Assembly (NCBI GenBank): GCA_964636685.1
Contig: CAZWUK010000006.1
Coordinates: 1-42,307, forward strand
Reading direction: 5' to 3'
From: CAZWUK01 sp964636685
GTDB taxonomy: Bacteria > Bacillota > Clostridia > Christensenellales > CAG-138
Length of the DNA stretch: 42,307 nucleotides
Below are positions 7,750 to 14,846 of this stretch, in pieces. The first letter of the stretch is position 1; every line of letters begins with the position of its first letter. Position numbers and translations under genes: made by a program. The notes below the pieces were generated by a model. That model did no database searches. It was not told the DNA's origin and saw only the letters and a list, made by a program, of their open reading frames with translations.

Positions 7750-8679
7750 TCAGGCGTGCGCTTCCTGCTTCTCTGCAGGTTCGGATACAGGCGTGTTGGT
7801 CACGGGCGGCAAGAATGCAAGCGTTCTCCCGCGCAGGAAGAACCACACCGCAAAGGGCAAAAGCGCCGCCATCGGGATCACGCCCATCAGCGCGGGGCCA
7901 ATGACCGGATTGTATTCGCTGCTTGCAAGAAATACCATGCCAAGCGCCGCGCCCGCGTTCAGTGCGCCGTGCGCCATCGCGGCAGGAATTGCGCTCCCGA
8001 CCTTGAGCGTCAGATAGGAAAGGAATGCGCCAAACAGCATGCAAAATACCGTCATCAAAAGAATGCCGAGATACGGATAGCCCGCGTAGCTTGTGCCGTA
8101 GTTATGCCCCAGCACGATCATTGGCGCATGCCATACGCCCCAGATCGCGCCGCTGACCAAAATCGCCTTGCCGGTGGACATACACTTGGTAAGCTGCGGC
8201 AAGAGATACCCGCGCCAGCCAAGCTCCTCGCCAAGCGCGGGGATGAAATTCACGAGCCACCCCAAAAGCAGCGCGATGGCCGTCTGCACTGCGACGGAGG
8301 TATACGCCAAGGAGACAGATCCGTTCAGCGCGCTTGCAATCGTGGGCATGGCGCTGTCAAACATGGCGGGATAGAGGAGATAGTAAAGCGCCGCGCCGAG
8401 TACAATCAGCCCCATGGGTAAAAACGCCGCCAGCGCATAGCGACCCACATTCTTTTTAAAGTTCGGACGCAGCAGCATACCTGAAAAGCCCTCGCGGGTG
8501 ATGAGCCTCGTCAGGATCGACGCAAGCGCCGGAAAAAACATGCACGCGGCAAGCGCAAGCGTGACAGCAAGCGGCGAAACGTACATGATCCCCGACAGCG
8601 CCAGCCACAGACAAACGCCGATGGCTGGCAAGAATGCAAGTGCGCAGAAAACGAGAATTCTTTTGATTTCAGGACGCAT
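7750..8679 (-). CDS. CPBP-family intramembrane metalloprotease
   Basis: 309 residues with about eight hydrophobic helices. The CAAX-protease/bacteriocin-processing (Abi) signature is complete: E151-E152 in GEELGWRGYLLPQL, a later H in GVWHAPM, and H in AMAHGALNA. Family members cleave within the membrane; roles include prenyl-protein processing and bacteriocin immunity. I chose the ATG at 8679, with GGGAGG eight bases upstream, over a longer in-frame start inside the promoter region. Its likely partner is the SdpI-family gene just downstream. Confidence 0.88.
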   Translation of the reverse strand: MRPEIKRILVFCALAFLPAIGVCLWLALSGIMYVSPLAVTLALAACMFFPALASILTRLITREGFSGMLLRPNFKKNVGRYALAAFLPMGLIVLGAALYYLLYPAMFDSAMPTIASALNGSVSLAYTSVAVQTAIALLLGWLVNFIPALGEELGWRGYLLPQLTKCMSTGKAILVSGAIWGVWHAPMIVLGHNYGTSYAGYPYLGILLMTVFCMLFGAFLSYLTLKVGSAIPAAMAHGALNAGAALGMVFLASSEYNPVIGPALMGVIPMAALLPFAVWFFLRGRTLAFLPPVTNTPVSEPAEKQEAHA

Positions 8680-8710
8680 AATAACAACCTCCCTCTGTTG
8701 ATAGAAACAG

Positions 8711-8739
8711 AATAAACCTTCCACCAGCAGGAAGGTCAA
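8711..8739 (-). promoter_or_regulatory. Promoter of the CPBP gene with a palindrome in its spacer
   Basis: Minus strand TTGACC (8739-8734), 17-bp spacer, TTTATT (8716-8711). ACCTTCC and GGAAGGT (8716-8722 and 8730-8736) form a perfect 7-bp inverted repeat inside it, either an operator or a weak terminator hairpin after ispDF. Confidence 0.5.
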
Positions 8740-8748
8740 GCACTATTT

Positions 8749-9861
8749 TTATCGTAACGACGCAATTGCACAGGCGGAGATACACTTGCCCTGTCCCTCG
8801 TCGTTCATCCCCTCGGTGGTCGTCGCCTTGACGGAAACGTCCGCTTTGGAAATGCCGCAGACGGTTGCAATGTTCTCGCGCATTCGATCGATGTAAGGCG
8901 CAAGCTTTGGACGCTGGGCAATCACCGTCGCGTCGATGTGTCCCACCGACAGCCGTAAGGAGGAAAGCCGCCGGATCACCTCACCCAATAATACCATGCT
9001 GTCCGCACCGCAATAGGCGGGATCGTTGTCCGGAAAGAGCTTGCCGATGTCGCCGAGCGACGCCGCGCCAAGCAGCGCATCCATCACGGCATGCAGGAGA
9101 ACGTCCGCGTCCGAATGCCCCAATAAGCCTTTTTCAAACGGGATCTCCACGCCGCCGAGGATCAGCCTTCGATTCTCCACCAAGCGGTGCGTGTCAAACC
9201 CCGTGCCGTAGGCGGTCGTTGCTGAAAGTGCGCGCGCCCAGTCCTCGGGCGCGGTCAGCTTGTAGTTGCCGCTGCCGCACTCGACAAAGCGCGGCGTATA
9301 GCCCGCCATGGCGTAGAGCGTGCAGTCGTCGGTCGCGTCCGCGTCCGTGCGATAGGCAGACAAAATCTCCCGATAGGAAAACACCTGCGGCGTTTGCATC
9401 AGGCGCACCGTCTCGCGCGGAATGACCGTCACCGCGCCGTCCGTATCTTGCAGCACCGTATCCGTCGCCTTGTGCGAAGCAATGCCGCTGCCATATTTCA
9501 ACGCCGAAGCGATGCAGTCCTTGACCATTGCAGGTGTGACCATACACCGCGCCGCATCGTGAATGACGGCAATATCGCCTTCACTCGCGCGTGTTTCCCA
9601 ATGCAGCAGCGCATTTTTAACCGACTCGTGCCGTGTCGCGCCGCCTGCGACCGTATCGCAGGGAACGGCAAAGGCAAGCGTCTTTGCATACTGCGCTGTC
9701 ACGGGATTGACGACCAGCAGCAGCCGCGTAACGCCGCCCGAAAGCAAGGCTTCGGCGCTGCGGCAGATAGCGGTTTTTCCGCCAAGGGGCGTTGTGAGCT
9801 TATCAAAGCCCATGCGCTCGGCGCTGCCCGCGCACAACAGCACGCCCACGATCTCAGTCAT
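8749..9861 (-). CDS. ispDF: Bifunctional IspD-IspF (MEP isoprenoid pathway)
   Basis: 370-residue fusion. Residues 1 to about 210 form the cytidylyltransferase IspD (GVLLCAGSAERMGFDKL nucleotide loop, VIHDAARC, TDDCTLYAMAG), which makes CDP-methylerythritol. Residues about 213 to 370 form the cyclodiphosphate synthase IspF: GFDTHRL with metal-binding Asp and His, GHSDADVLLHAVMDALLGA, and the closing ATTTEGMNDEGQG. The two steps flank the IspE kinase step of the MEP route to isoprenoids. The gene overlaps rqcP by eight bases, so the pair is coupled. Fused IspDF is known mainly from alpha- and epsilon-proteobacteria and is scattered in Gram-positives. Confidence 0.95.
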   Translation of the reverse strand: MTEIVGVLLCAGSAERMGFDKLTTPLGGKTAICRSAEALLSGGVTRLLLVVNPVTAQYAKTLAFAVPCDTVAGGATRHESVKNALLHWETRASEGDIAVIHDAARCMVTPAMVKDCIASALKYGSGIASHKATDTVLQDTDGAVTVIPRETVRLMQTPQVFSYREILSAYRTDADATDDCTLYAMAGYTPRFVECGSGNYKLTAPEDWARALSATTAYGTGFDTHRLVENRRLILGGVEIPFEKGLLGHSDADVLLHAVMDALLGAASLGDIGKLFPDNDPAYCGADSMVLLGEVIRRLSSLRLSVGHIDATVIAQRPKLAPYIDRMRENIATVCGISKADVSVKATTTEGMNDEGQGKCISACAIASLR

Positions 9862-10114
9862 TGGGTTCTTCTCCCGAAAGGAGCGTGTACATTTCGCCTG
9901 CCTCGTCCTTTCGGACGACCTCCTGCACCCGCTCGATGCGATACTTGATGTGCTTGCCGCCCATCAAGATATCGAGCTCATCGCCGACAGATACCTCGCT
10001 CGACGGCTTTGCGACCTTTCCGTTGATCGCGACCCGCCCCGCGCCGGCGGCCTCGTTTGCCACCGTGCGGCGCTTGATGATGCGCGATACCTTGAGAAAT
10101 TTATCCAGACGCAT
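9854..10114 (-). CDS. rqcP: RqcP/Hsp15-type S4-domain RNA-binding protein
   Basis: 86 residues consisting almost wholly of an S4 RNA-binding domain (MRLDKFLKVSRIIKRRTVAN, then GRVAINGKVAKPSSEVSVGD). RqcP (YabO) binds 50S subunits carrying stalled nascent chains and works with RqcH in adding alanine tails during ribosome quality control. AGGAGG upstream of the ATG at 10114 fixes the start; in-frame codons further upstream overlap the promoter. Its stop overlaps the start of ispDF. Confidence 0.88.
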   Translation of the reverse strand: MRLDKFLKVSRIIKRRTVANEAAGAGRVAINGKVAKPSSEVSVGDELDILMGGKHIKYRIERVQEVVRKDEAGEMYTLLSGEEPND

Positions 10115-10145
10115 TGCGTTTGTTCCTCCTCGCTTCATTGAATTT

Positions 10146-10174
10146 ATCGTAGTCAATCCCCTGCGCTTTGTCAA
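10146..10174 (-). promoter_or_regulatory. Promoter of rqcP-ispDF
   Basis: Minus strand TTGACA (10174-10169), 17-bp spacer, TACGAT (10151-10146). Its -35 box lies only six bases from the -35 box of the divergent thiT promoter, back to back. Confidence 0.75.
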
Positions 10175-10180
10175 CCTCGC

Positions 10181-10209
10181 TTGACAAAAACAGGCAGTGT
10201 GTGTATCAT
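10181..10209 (+). promoter_or_regulatory. Promoter of the TPP riboswitch-thiT transcript
   Basis: TTGACA (10181-10186), 17-bp spacer, TATCAT (10204-10209), directly before the riboswitch. Confidence 0.85.
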
Positions 10210-10218
10210 ATTTTTCAT

Positions 10219-10291
10219 CACAGGGGCGTCCGGAAACCCGGACTGAGAAGCACCCTCGGAACCTGTTGGGTAATGCCATCGTAGGAAGTGA
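10219..10291 (+). promoter_or_regulatory. TPP riboswitch (THI element)
   Basis: The conserved blocks are present in order: ACAGGGGCGTCC, GGACTGAGAAGCACCC, GAACCTGTTGGGTAATGCC and GTAGGAAGTG. The CTGAGA pyrimidine-sensing loop and the diphosphate-binding arm are intact. It precedes thiT and is followed by an intrinsic terminator, so TPP should cause early termination. Confidence 0.95.
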
Positions 10292-10313
10292 TACATACCG
10301 ATTGCTTTTGATA

Positions 10314-10344
10314 CGTGGTTGCCTTGCAGGCGACCGCGTTTTTT
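10314..10344 (+). terminator. Riboswitch-controlled attenuator
   Basis: 10-bp stem (10314-10323 with 10329-10338, loop TTGCA) followed by six Ts, between the TPP aptamer and thiT. This is the expected expression platform for transcriptional control. Confidence 0.85.
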
Positions 10345-10402
10345 GTTATCTCAAAAACGCGGCGCAAAAAAATAACACTGCAATGGGAGGCAAACAAAAA
10401 AA

Positions 10403-11062
10403 ATGGAATTCAAGCTCTTCAAAAAGCTCGCTTCGCTGGAAGGCGTCGAGCTGTACCTGCTGCTCGGCGCTGCCGCGCTGTTTATCGCGCTGCTGGTGAT
10501 TGCCATCATCACGGCAAAGAAAAACAAGCCTGCGATCTCCGAAAAGGTCAACCCCACCCGCGCGCTCGTCTACGGCGCGCTCTGCGTCAGCCTGTCGTTT
10601 GTGCTGTCGTATTTCAAGCTGTTCTCCATGCCCTTTGGCGGCTCGATCACGCTGGCAAGCATGCTGCCAATCGTCATGTACGCGTCGTTCTTTGGCCCTG
10701 CCTACGGCTTTGCCGCCGCGTTTGCCTATGCGCTGCTGCAGGTTGCACAGGGCGCCTGGATCGTCCACTGGGCGCAGTTTATTTTGGACTACTTTGTGGC
10801 GTTTTCCTGCCTGGGGCTTGCCAGCCTGTTCCCGAAGAAGCTGCCCCTCGGCATGGCAGTCTCCGGTTTTTCCAGAATGTTTGTGTCCGTGCTGTCGGGC
10901 GTGATCTTTTTTGCCGACGCGGGCCTCGATTACGGCGTCGCCAACCCCTGGGTCTACTCCATTGCTTACAATGGGTTGACCATCGGCGTGGATACGGTCA
11001 TCTGTATTATCATCGCCTGCATTCCGGCGTTTTCGCGGATGCTCAACCGTGTTTTCAAATAA
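10403..11062 (+). CDS. thiT: ThiT, thiamine-specific S component of an ECF transporter
   Basis: 219-residue membrane protein with about six helices. The signature of thiamine S components is present: ALCVSLSFVLSYFKLFSMPF followed by GGSITLASMLPIVMYASFFGP, then AYALLQVAQG and a late SIAYNGLTIGVD. It binds thiamine outside the cell and delivers it through the shared EcfA/A'/T energising module, which is not in this window. The N-terminal ~45 residues include an additional hydrophobic segment. Its position behind a TPP riboswitch confirms the assignment. Confidence 0.95.
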   Translation: MEFKLFKKLASLEGVELYLLLGAAALFIALLVIAIITAKKNKPAISEKVNPTRALVYGALCVSLSFVLSYFKLFSMPFGGSITLASMLPIVMYASFFGPAYGFAAAFAYALLQVAQGAWIVHWAQFILDYFVAFSCLGLASLFPKKLPLGMAVSGFSRMFVSVLSGVIFFADAGLDYGVANPWVYSIAYNGLTIGVDTVICIIIACIPAFSRMLNRVFK

Positions 11063-11088
11063 TTTAATTCGATATTGATAAAAACAGA

Positions 11089-11117
11089 TTGACATACGCT
11101 ATTTCTATGCCTATAAT
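11089..11117 (+). promoter_or_regulatory. Consensus promoter of the ArsR-DUF2087 operon
   Basis: Perfect TTGACA (11089-11094), 17-bp spacer, perfect TATAAT (11112-11117). A promoter this strong is usually held down by a repressor; an inverted repeat overlaps its -10 box. Confidence 0.9.
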
Positions 11118-11138
11118 ACCACTCGAAAGGGTGGTATT
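11115..11138 (+). repeat. Inverted repeat over the -10 and transcription start
   Basis: AATACCAC (11115-11122) and GTGGTATT (11131-11138) are perfect 8-bp arms with an 8-base spacer. The right arm runs into TTTTAT just before the ATG. It could be the operator of the ArsR-type protein or an RNA hairpin hiding the ribosome site. Confidence 0.8.
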
Positions 11139-11143
11139 TTTAT

Positions 11144-11518
11144 ATGGACAAACATACAAGCGACGCGCTGCTGCTGGCGCTTGCAAAAAATAAGCAGACC
11201 ACATTGGAAGAAGCTAGTGCGCTGTGCGCCTCCGACCGCACGGACGAGGGCAATCTCAAAAAGGCGGCTGCCAACATCTACGATATTTATCAGCAGATGT
11301 GGACAAGGAAGCTTGCCCGTACCGCGGCAATCGGAGAAGCTAGTGCAACGGCAGAGTTTGAAGCGCTTTTAGAGAGCATCCCGAAAAACTGGATCGTCTC
11401 GCTGGAAGCGGCAAAGGCGCACGACGATTTTGTCAAGGTCGCCGTAGAGGAAGCAAAGCTTTCTGCTCTTTTCGACATTCGAACGCTGTACAACAAAAGC
11501 AAGGAGGGGACGCTCTAA
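11144..11518 (+). CDS. Small helical protein of unknown function, coupled to ArsR-DUF2087 gene
   Basis: 124 residues, predicted almost entirely helical (for example LLLALAKNKQTTLEEASALC and EAAKAHDDFVKVAVEEAKL), acidic, without membrane segments or a signal peptide. I do not recognise a family. Its TAA overlaps the ATG of the next gene (TAATG), so expression of the two is tightly coupled. There is no clean Shine-Dalgarno; AAGGGTGG lies 13-20 bases upstream within an inverted repeat. It might be a partner or target of the regulator. Confidence 0.6.
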   Translation: MDKHTSDALLLALAKNKQTTLEEASALCASDRTDEGNLKKAAANIYDIYQQMWTRKLARTAAIGEASATAEFEALLESIPKNWIVSLEAAKAHDDFVKVAVEEAKLSALFDIRTLYNKSKEGTL

Positions 11519-12063
11519 TGGCAGAAGCAATCGATCTGTTCAAATGCCTTGCCGATGGCTCGCGCCTTGCGATTGTGCGGGGTCTGTGCCGAGAACCCAT
11601 GTATGTGGAGCTGATCGCCGAGCGACTGGCGCTCACGCCCTCGACGGTGAGCTTCCACCTCAAAAAGCTCGAAGCGGCGGGTCTTGTAACCTCCAAAAAG
11701 GAGCAGTATTACACGGTGTACTCGCTCAATCAGGCGCTTTTGACGCAAACGCTGCTTTCGCTCGTCGCGCCGGATGAGCAGCAGCCCTCCCCCGAGCAGG
11801 ATCGGGAGGCGGCCTACCGCAAAAAGGTGCTGGACACGTTTTTTTCCTACGGCACGCTCGTCCAGATTCCCGCGCAGCGCAAAAAGCGCCTGATCGTGCT
11901 GGAGGAGATCCTCACGCACTTTGAAAAAGACCGCGACTATCCCGAAAAAGAGGTCAACCTCATCATTGCGGAGATGAACGACGACTTTTGCACACTCCGC
12001 CGCGAGATGATTATGGAGGGTCTGATGACCCGCGACCACGGCGTCTATCGCCGCGTTAAATAA
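11518..12063 (+). CDS. ArsR-type HTH regulator with DUF2087 domain
   Basis: 181 residues. Residues about 1-85 form an ArsR-like winged helix (LFKCLADGSRLAIVRGLC, then LTPSTVSFHLKKLEAAGLVT). No cysteine pair of the metal-sensing kind is seen. Residues about 100-180 match DUF2087: FSYGTLVQIPAQRKKRLIVL, LTHFEKDRDYPEKEVN and YRRVK at the end. GGAGGGG precedes the start. The strong promoter with an inverted repeat suggests autorepression. The signal it senses is unknown. Confidence 0.85.
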   Translation: MAEAIDLFKCLADGSRLAIVRGLCREPMYVELIAERLALTPSTVSFHLKKLEAAGLVTSKKEQYYTVYSLNQALLTQTLLSLVAPDEQQPSPEQDREAAYRKKVLDTFFSYGTLVQIPAQRKKRLIVLEEILTHFEKDRDYPEKEVNLIIAEMNDDFCTLRREMIMEGLMTRDHGVYRRVK

Positions 12064-12127
12064 GCAGGATAGCAGCTTCTGCCGCGCATCCTTGCGCTGC
12101 GAAGCATTATAAAGCAAGCAACCCACG

Positions 12128-12180
12128 ATCCGCCGCCGGTGCGCTGTGCTTTGGCGCATTCCCCGGCGGATTGTGCTTTT
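12128..12180 (+). terminator. Probable terminator after the ArsR-DUF2087 gene
   Basis: GATCCGCCG ... CGGCGGAT forms a long stem with an inner TGCGC/GCGCA helix, followed by TGCTTTTTGG. Confidence 0.6.
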
Positions 12181-12199
12181 TGGCATGTTATGATAAAAT
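12171..12199 (+). promoter_or_regulatory. Probable promoter of the mnmG operon
   Basis: TTGTGC (12171-12176), 17-bp spacer, TAAAAT (12194-12199). An overlapping TATGAT with extended TG is an alternative. Confidence 0.5.
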
Positions 12200-12234
12200 C
12201 AGCAGGATTCTAAACGAAGCGGAGGCAAACGATT

Positions 12235-14118
12235 TTGACAGCGTTTGCAAAGACATATGACGCGGTGGTCATCGGTGCGGGACATGCCGGCTGCGAAGCG
12301 GCGCTCGCGCTCGCGCGCATGGGGCTATCGACCCTGCAAGTCACGCTGAATCTTGATTCGGTCGGGCTCATGCCCTGCAACCCCGCCATCGGCGGCACGG
12401 GCAAGGGGCATCTGGTGCGCGAGATCGACGCCATGGGCGGTGAGATGGGTCTTGCCGCGGACGATACCCTCATTCAGATGCGGATGCTGAACCTTGCAAA
12501 AGGGCCTGCCGTCCACAGTCTGCGCGCGCAGATGGATAAGCGCCGCTACCATGAGCGCATGAAGCGCACCATTGAGAATACCGAAAATCTCACGCTGTAT
12601 CAGGACGAGGTGTCGGAGCTTCTGACCGAGAACGGCAAAATTTGCGGTGTGCGCACGGCGCAGGGCTTTTCTTTTGGCTGCCGCGCGGCGGTCATCGCAT
12701 CGGGCGTGTACTTGAAAAGCCGCATCCTGATCGGCGAATTTGAGAAGGAGAGCGGCCCGGTTGGACTTGCCCGCGCAACGGGTCTTTCGGACTCCATGCG
12801 CGCGCTCGGTATCCCATTGCAGCGCTTCAAGACCGGCACGCCCGCGCGCGTCAACGGCAACACGCTGGATTATTCGAAGATGGAGCGCCAGGACGGCGAT
12901 GTGCCCATGCCCGCGTTTTCGTTTCTCAACGTGCAGCTTTCGCGGGAGCAGGCGCCCTGCTATCTGACCTATACCAACGCAAGAACGCACGAGATTATAT
13001 TAAGCAACCTCTCCCGCTCCCCCATGTACAGCGGCAAGATCCACGCCACCGGCACGCGCTACTGTCCCTCCATCGAGGACAAGGTAGTGCGCTTTGCCGA
13101 CCATGACCGGCACCAGATCTTTATCGAGCCGGAGGGCTTGTCCACCGTCGAAATGTACGTGCAGGGCATGAGCTCAAGCCTGCCTGCCGAGGTGCAGGCG
13201 GAGATGCTCCATACGCTGCCCGGCCTTGAAAACTGCGAGATCATGCGCCTTGGCTACGCCATTGAGTACGACTGCATCGACCCGACCGCGCTCAAGCGTT
13301 CGCTCGAGTGCCGCGCCGTCAATGGGCTCTTTCTTGCCGGGCAGGTCAACGGTACCTCCGGCTATGAAGAAGCGGCCGCGCAGGGCTTGCTTGCCGGCGT
13401 CAACGCGGGGCTTTACTGCAAAGAAGATGTGCCGCTGCTGCTGGGTAGAAGCGACGCGTATCTCGGGGTTCTTGTAGACGACCTTTCCACCAAGGGAACG
13501 CCCGAGCCTTACCGCATGATGACCTCGCGCTGCGAATATCGCCTGCTGCTGCGGCAGGACAACGCGGACATGCGCCTGACCGAGCTGGCGCGCCGCACGG
13601 GGTTGATCTCCGATGCGCGCTACGATACGCTCAGATACAAACAGGAGCGCGTGCAGCAAGCATTGCAAACGCTATCCCGCGTCGTGCCGCCGGATGCAGC
13701 GCTGTCTGACTATCTCACAGAAAAAGGCGAGACCGTGCCGCGCTCCGGCGCAAAAATATTCGATCTGCTCAAGCGCCCGAGCGTCAGCTACACGGAGCTT
13801 TCCGGCGTTGTGGAGGGGCTATCGCCGCTCGCGCCGGAGGTATTGGAGCAGGTGGAGGTGCTGGCGCGCTACGACGGCTATATCGAAAAGCAGCGCCAGC
13901 AGGTGAAACGTGCACAACAGCTTGAGGATGCGGCACTCGACCCGTCGTTTGATTACAACACGCTCTCGGGGCTTCGGCTGGAAGCGCGGCAAAAGCTCAA
14001 CCGCGTCAAGCCCGAGAGCATCGGACAGGCGTCCCGCATCAGCGGCGTTTCGCCCGCGGATGTGACGGTGCTGTTGATCCATAAGAAACGGGAAGAATCC
14101 AAAAACGGACAAGCATGA
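12235..14118 (+). CDS. mnmG: tRNA uridine-5-carboxymethylaminomethyl modification enzyme MnmG (GidA)
   Basis: 627 residues, full length. With MnmE it installs the carboxymethylaminomethyl group at wobble uridine 34 of several tRNAs, using FAD and methylene-tetrahydrofolate. The FAD-binding motif VVIGAGHAGCEAALALARMG is near the N terminus, followed by GLMPCNPAIGGTGKGHLVRE; the GidA signature GQVNGTSGYEEAAAQGL lies in the middle and the C-terminal domain ends SRISGVSPADVTVLLIH. The start is TTG, supported by GGAGG ten bases upstream. It heads an operon with rsmG; mnmE is not directly upstream here. Confidence 0.97.
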   Translation: MTAFAKTYDAVVIGAGHAGCEAALALARMGLSTLQVTLNLDSVGLMPCNPAIGGTGKGHLVREIDAMGGEMGLAADDTLIQMRMLNLAKGPAVHSLRAQMDKRRYHERMKRTIENTENLTLYQDEVSELLTENGKICGVRTAQGFSFGCRAAVIASGVYLKSRILIGEFEKESGPVGLARATGLSDSMRALGIPLQRFKTGTPARVNGNTLDYSKMERQDGDVPMPAFSFLNVQLSREQAPCYLTYTNARTHEIILSNLSRSPMYSGKIHATGTRYCPSIEDKVVRFADHDRHQIFIEPEGLSTVEMYVQGMSSSLPAEVQAEMLHTLPGLENCEIMRLGYAIEYDCIDPTALKRSLECRAVNGLFLAGQVNGTSGYEEAAAQGLLAGVNAGLYCKEDVPLLLGRSDAYLGVLVDDLSTKGTPEPYRMMTSRCEYRLLLRQDNADMRLTELARRTGLISDARYDTLRYKQERVQQALQTLSRVVPPDAALSDYLTEKGETVPRSGAKIFDLLKRPSVSYTELSGVVEGLSPLAPEVLEQVEVLARYDGYIEKQRQQVKRAQQLEDAALDPSFDYNTLSGLRLEARQKLNRVKPESIGQASRISGVSPADVTVLLIHKKREESKNGQA

Positions 14119-14131
14119 GAGGAGAAACGCC

Positions 14132-14812
14132 ATGCGGGAACTGCTCAAAGCCGCCCTGCCCGCGCTGACCGTCGAGCAGCTGGATCGGTTTGAAACCTAC
14201 TACCGGCTCTTGATCGACTGGAACGCGCGCATGAACCTGACCACCATCACAGAACCCGAGGATGTGGTCAACAAGCACTTTGTGGACAGTCTTGCAGCGC
14301 TCCCCTACCTTGGCGAGAAGGATCGCGTCATCGACGTTGGCACGGGCGCGGGGTTTCCCGGCGTACCGCTTTTGATTCTGCGGCCCACGCTCAAGGTGAC
14401 GCTGCTCGACGGGCTCCAGAAGCGCATCACCTTTTTGGAGGCGCTGCTCGACGCGCTTGGCTTGAAAGCGCGGATGCTCCACATGCGCGCCGAGGATGCG
14501 GGCAAAGACCCGGGACTTCGCGGAAAATTCGACGCCGCAACCACGCGCGCCGTCGCGCCGCTGCCGGTGCTGTTGGAACTGACCGTTCCGCTATTAAAGG
14601 TCGGCGGGCAGACCATCGCCTACAAGGGCAACGTGCAAGAGGAGCTTGCGGGCGCCCAAGGCGCTGCCAAGCAGCTGTTTACGGAGCTTTCTGCGGTCGA
14701 GTGTCCGGCAAGCTACGGCGCGCGCACGCTGATTCTCGGCAAAAAGACCGCGCCGACGCCCGTGCGCTTTCCGCGCAAGGCGGGAACGCCCGCCAAGGAG
14801 CCGCTCGCATAA
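14132..14812 (+). CDS. rsmG: 16S rRNA (guanine527-N7)-methyltransferase RsmG
   Basis: 226 residues. Rossmann methyltransferase with SAM motif VIDVGTGAGFPGVPLLI, preceded by the family segment NARMNLTTITEPEDVVNKHF and followed by TTRAVAPLPVLLELTVPLLK. It methylates G527 in 16S rRNA. It follows mnmG by 13 bases, the usual gidA-gidB pair, with GGAGAA before its ATG. Unlike in many Firmicutes, it is not followed by noc/parAB genes. Confidence 0.97.
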   Translation: MRELLKAALPALTVEQLDRFETYYRLLIDWNARMNLTTITEPEDVVNKHFVDSLAALPYLGEKDRVIDVGTGAGFPGVPLLILRPTLKVTLLDGLQKRITFLEALLDALGLKARMLHMRAEDAGKDPGLRGKFDAATTRAVAPLPVLLELTVPLLKVGGQTIAYKGNVQEELAGAQGAAKQLFTELSAVECPASYGARTLILGKKTAPTPVRFPRKAGTPAKEPLA

Positions 14813-14846
14813 AGGACGGCTTTGAACGGATCAAAAGGAGATCGGT

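Noticed and set aside
12128..12180. Structured RNA before mnmG
   Set aside because: The simple stem with T-run is explained as the terminator of the preceding operon; no known RNA family blocks seen.
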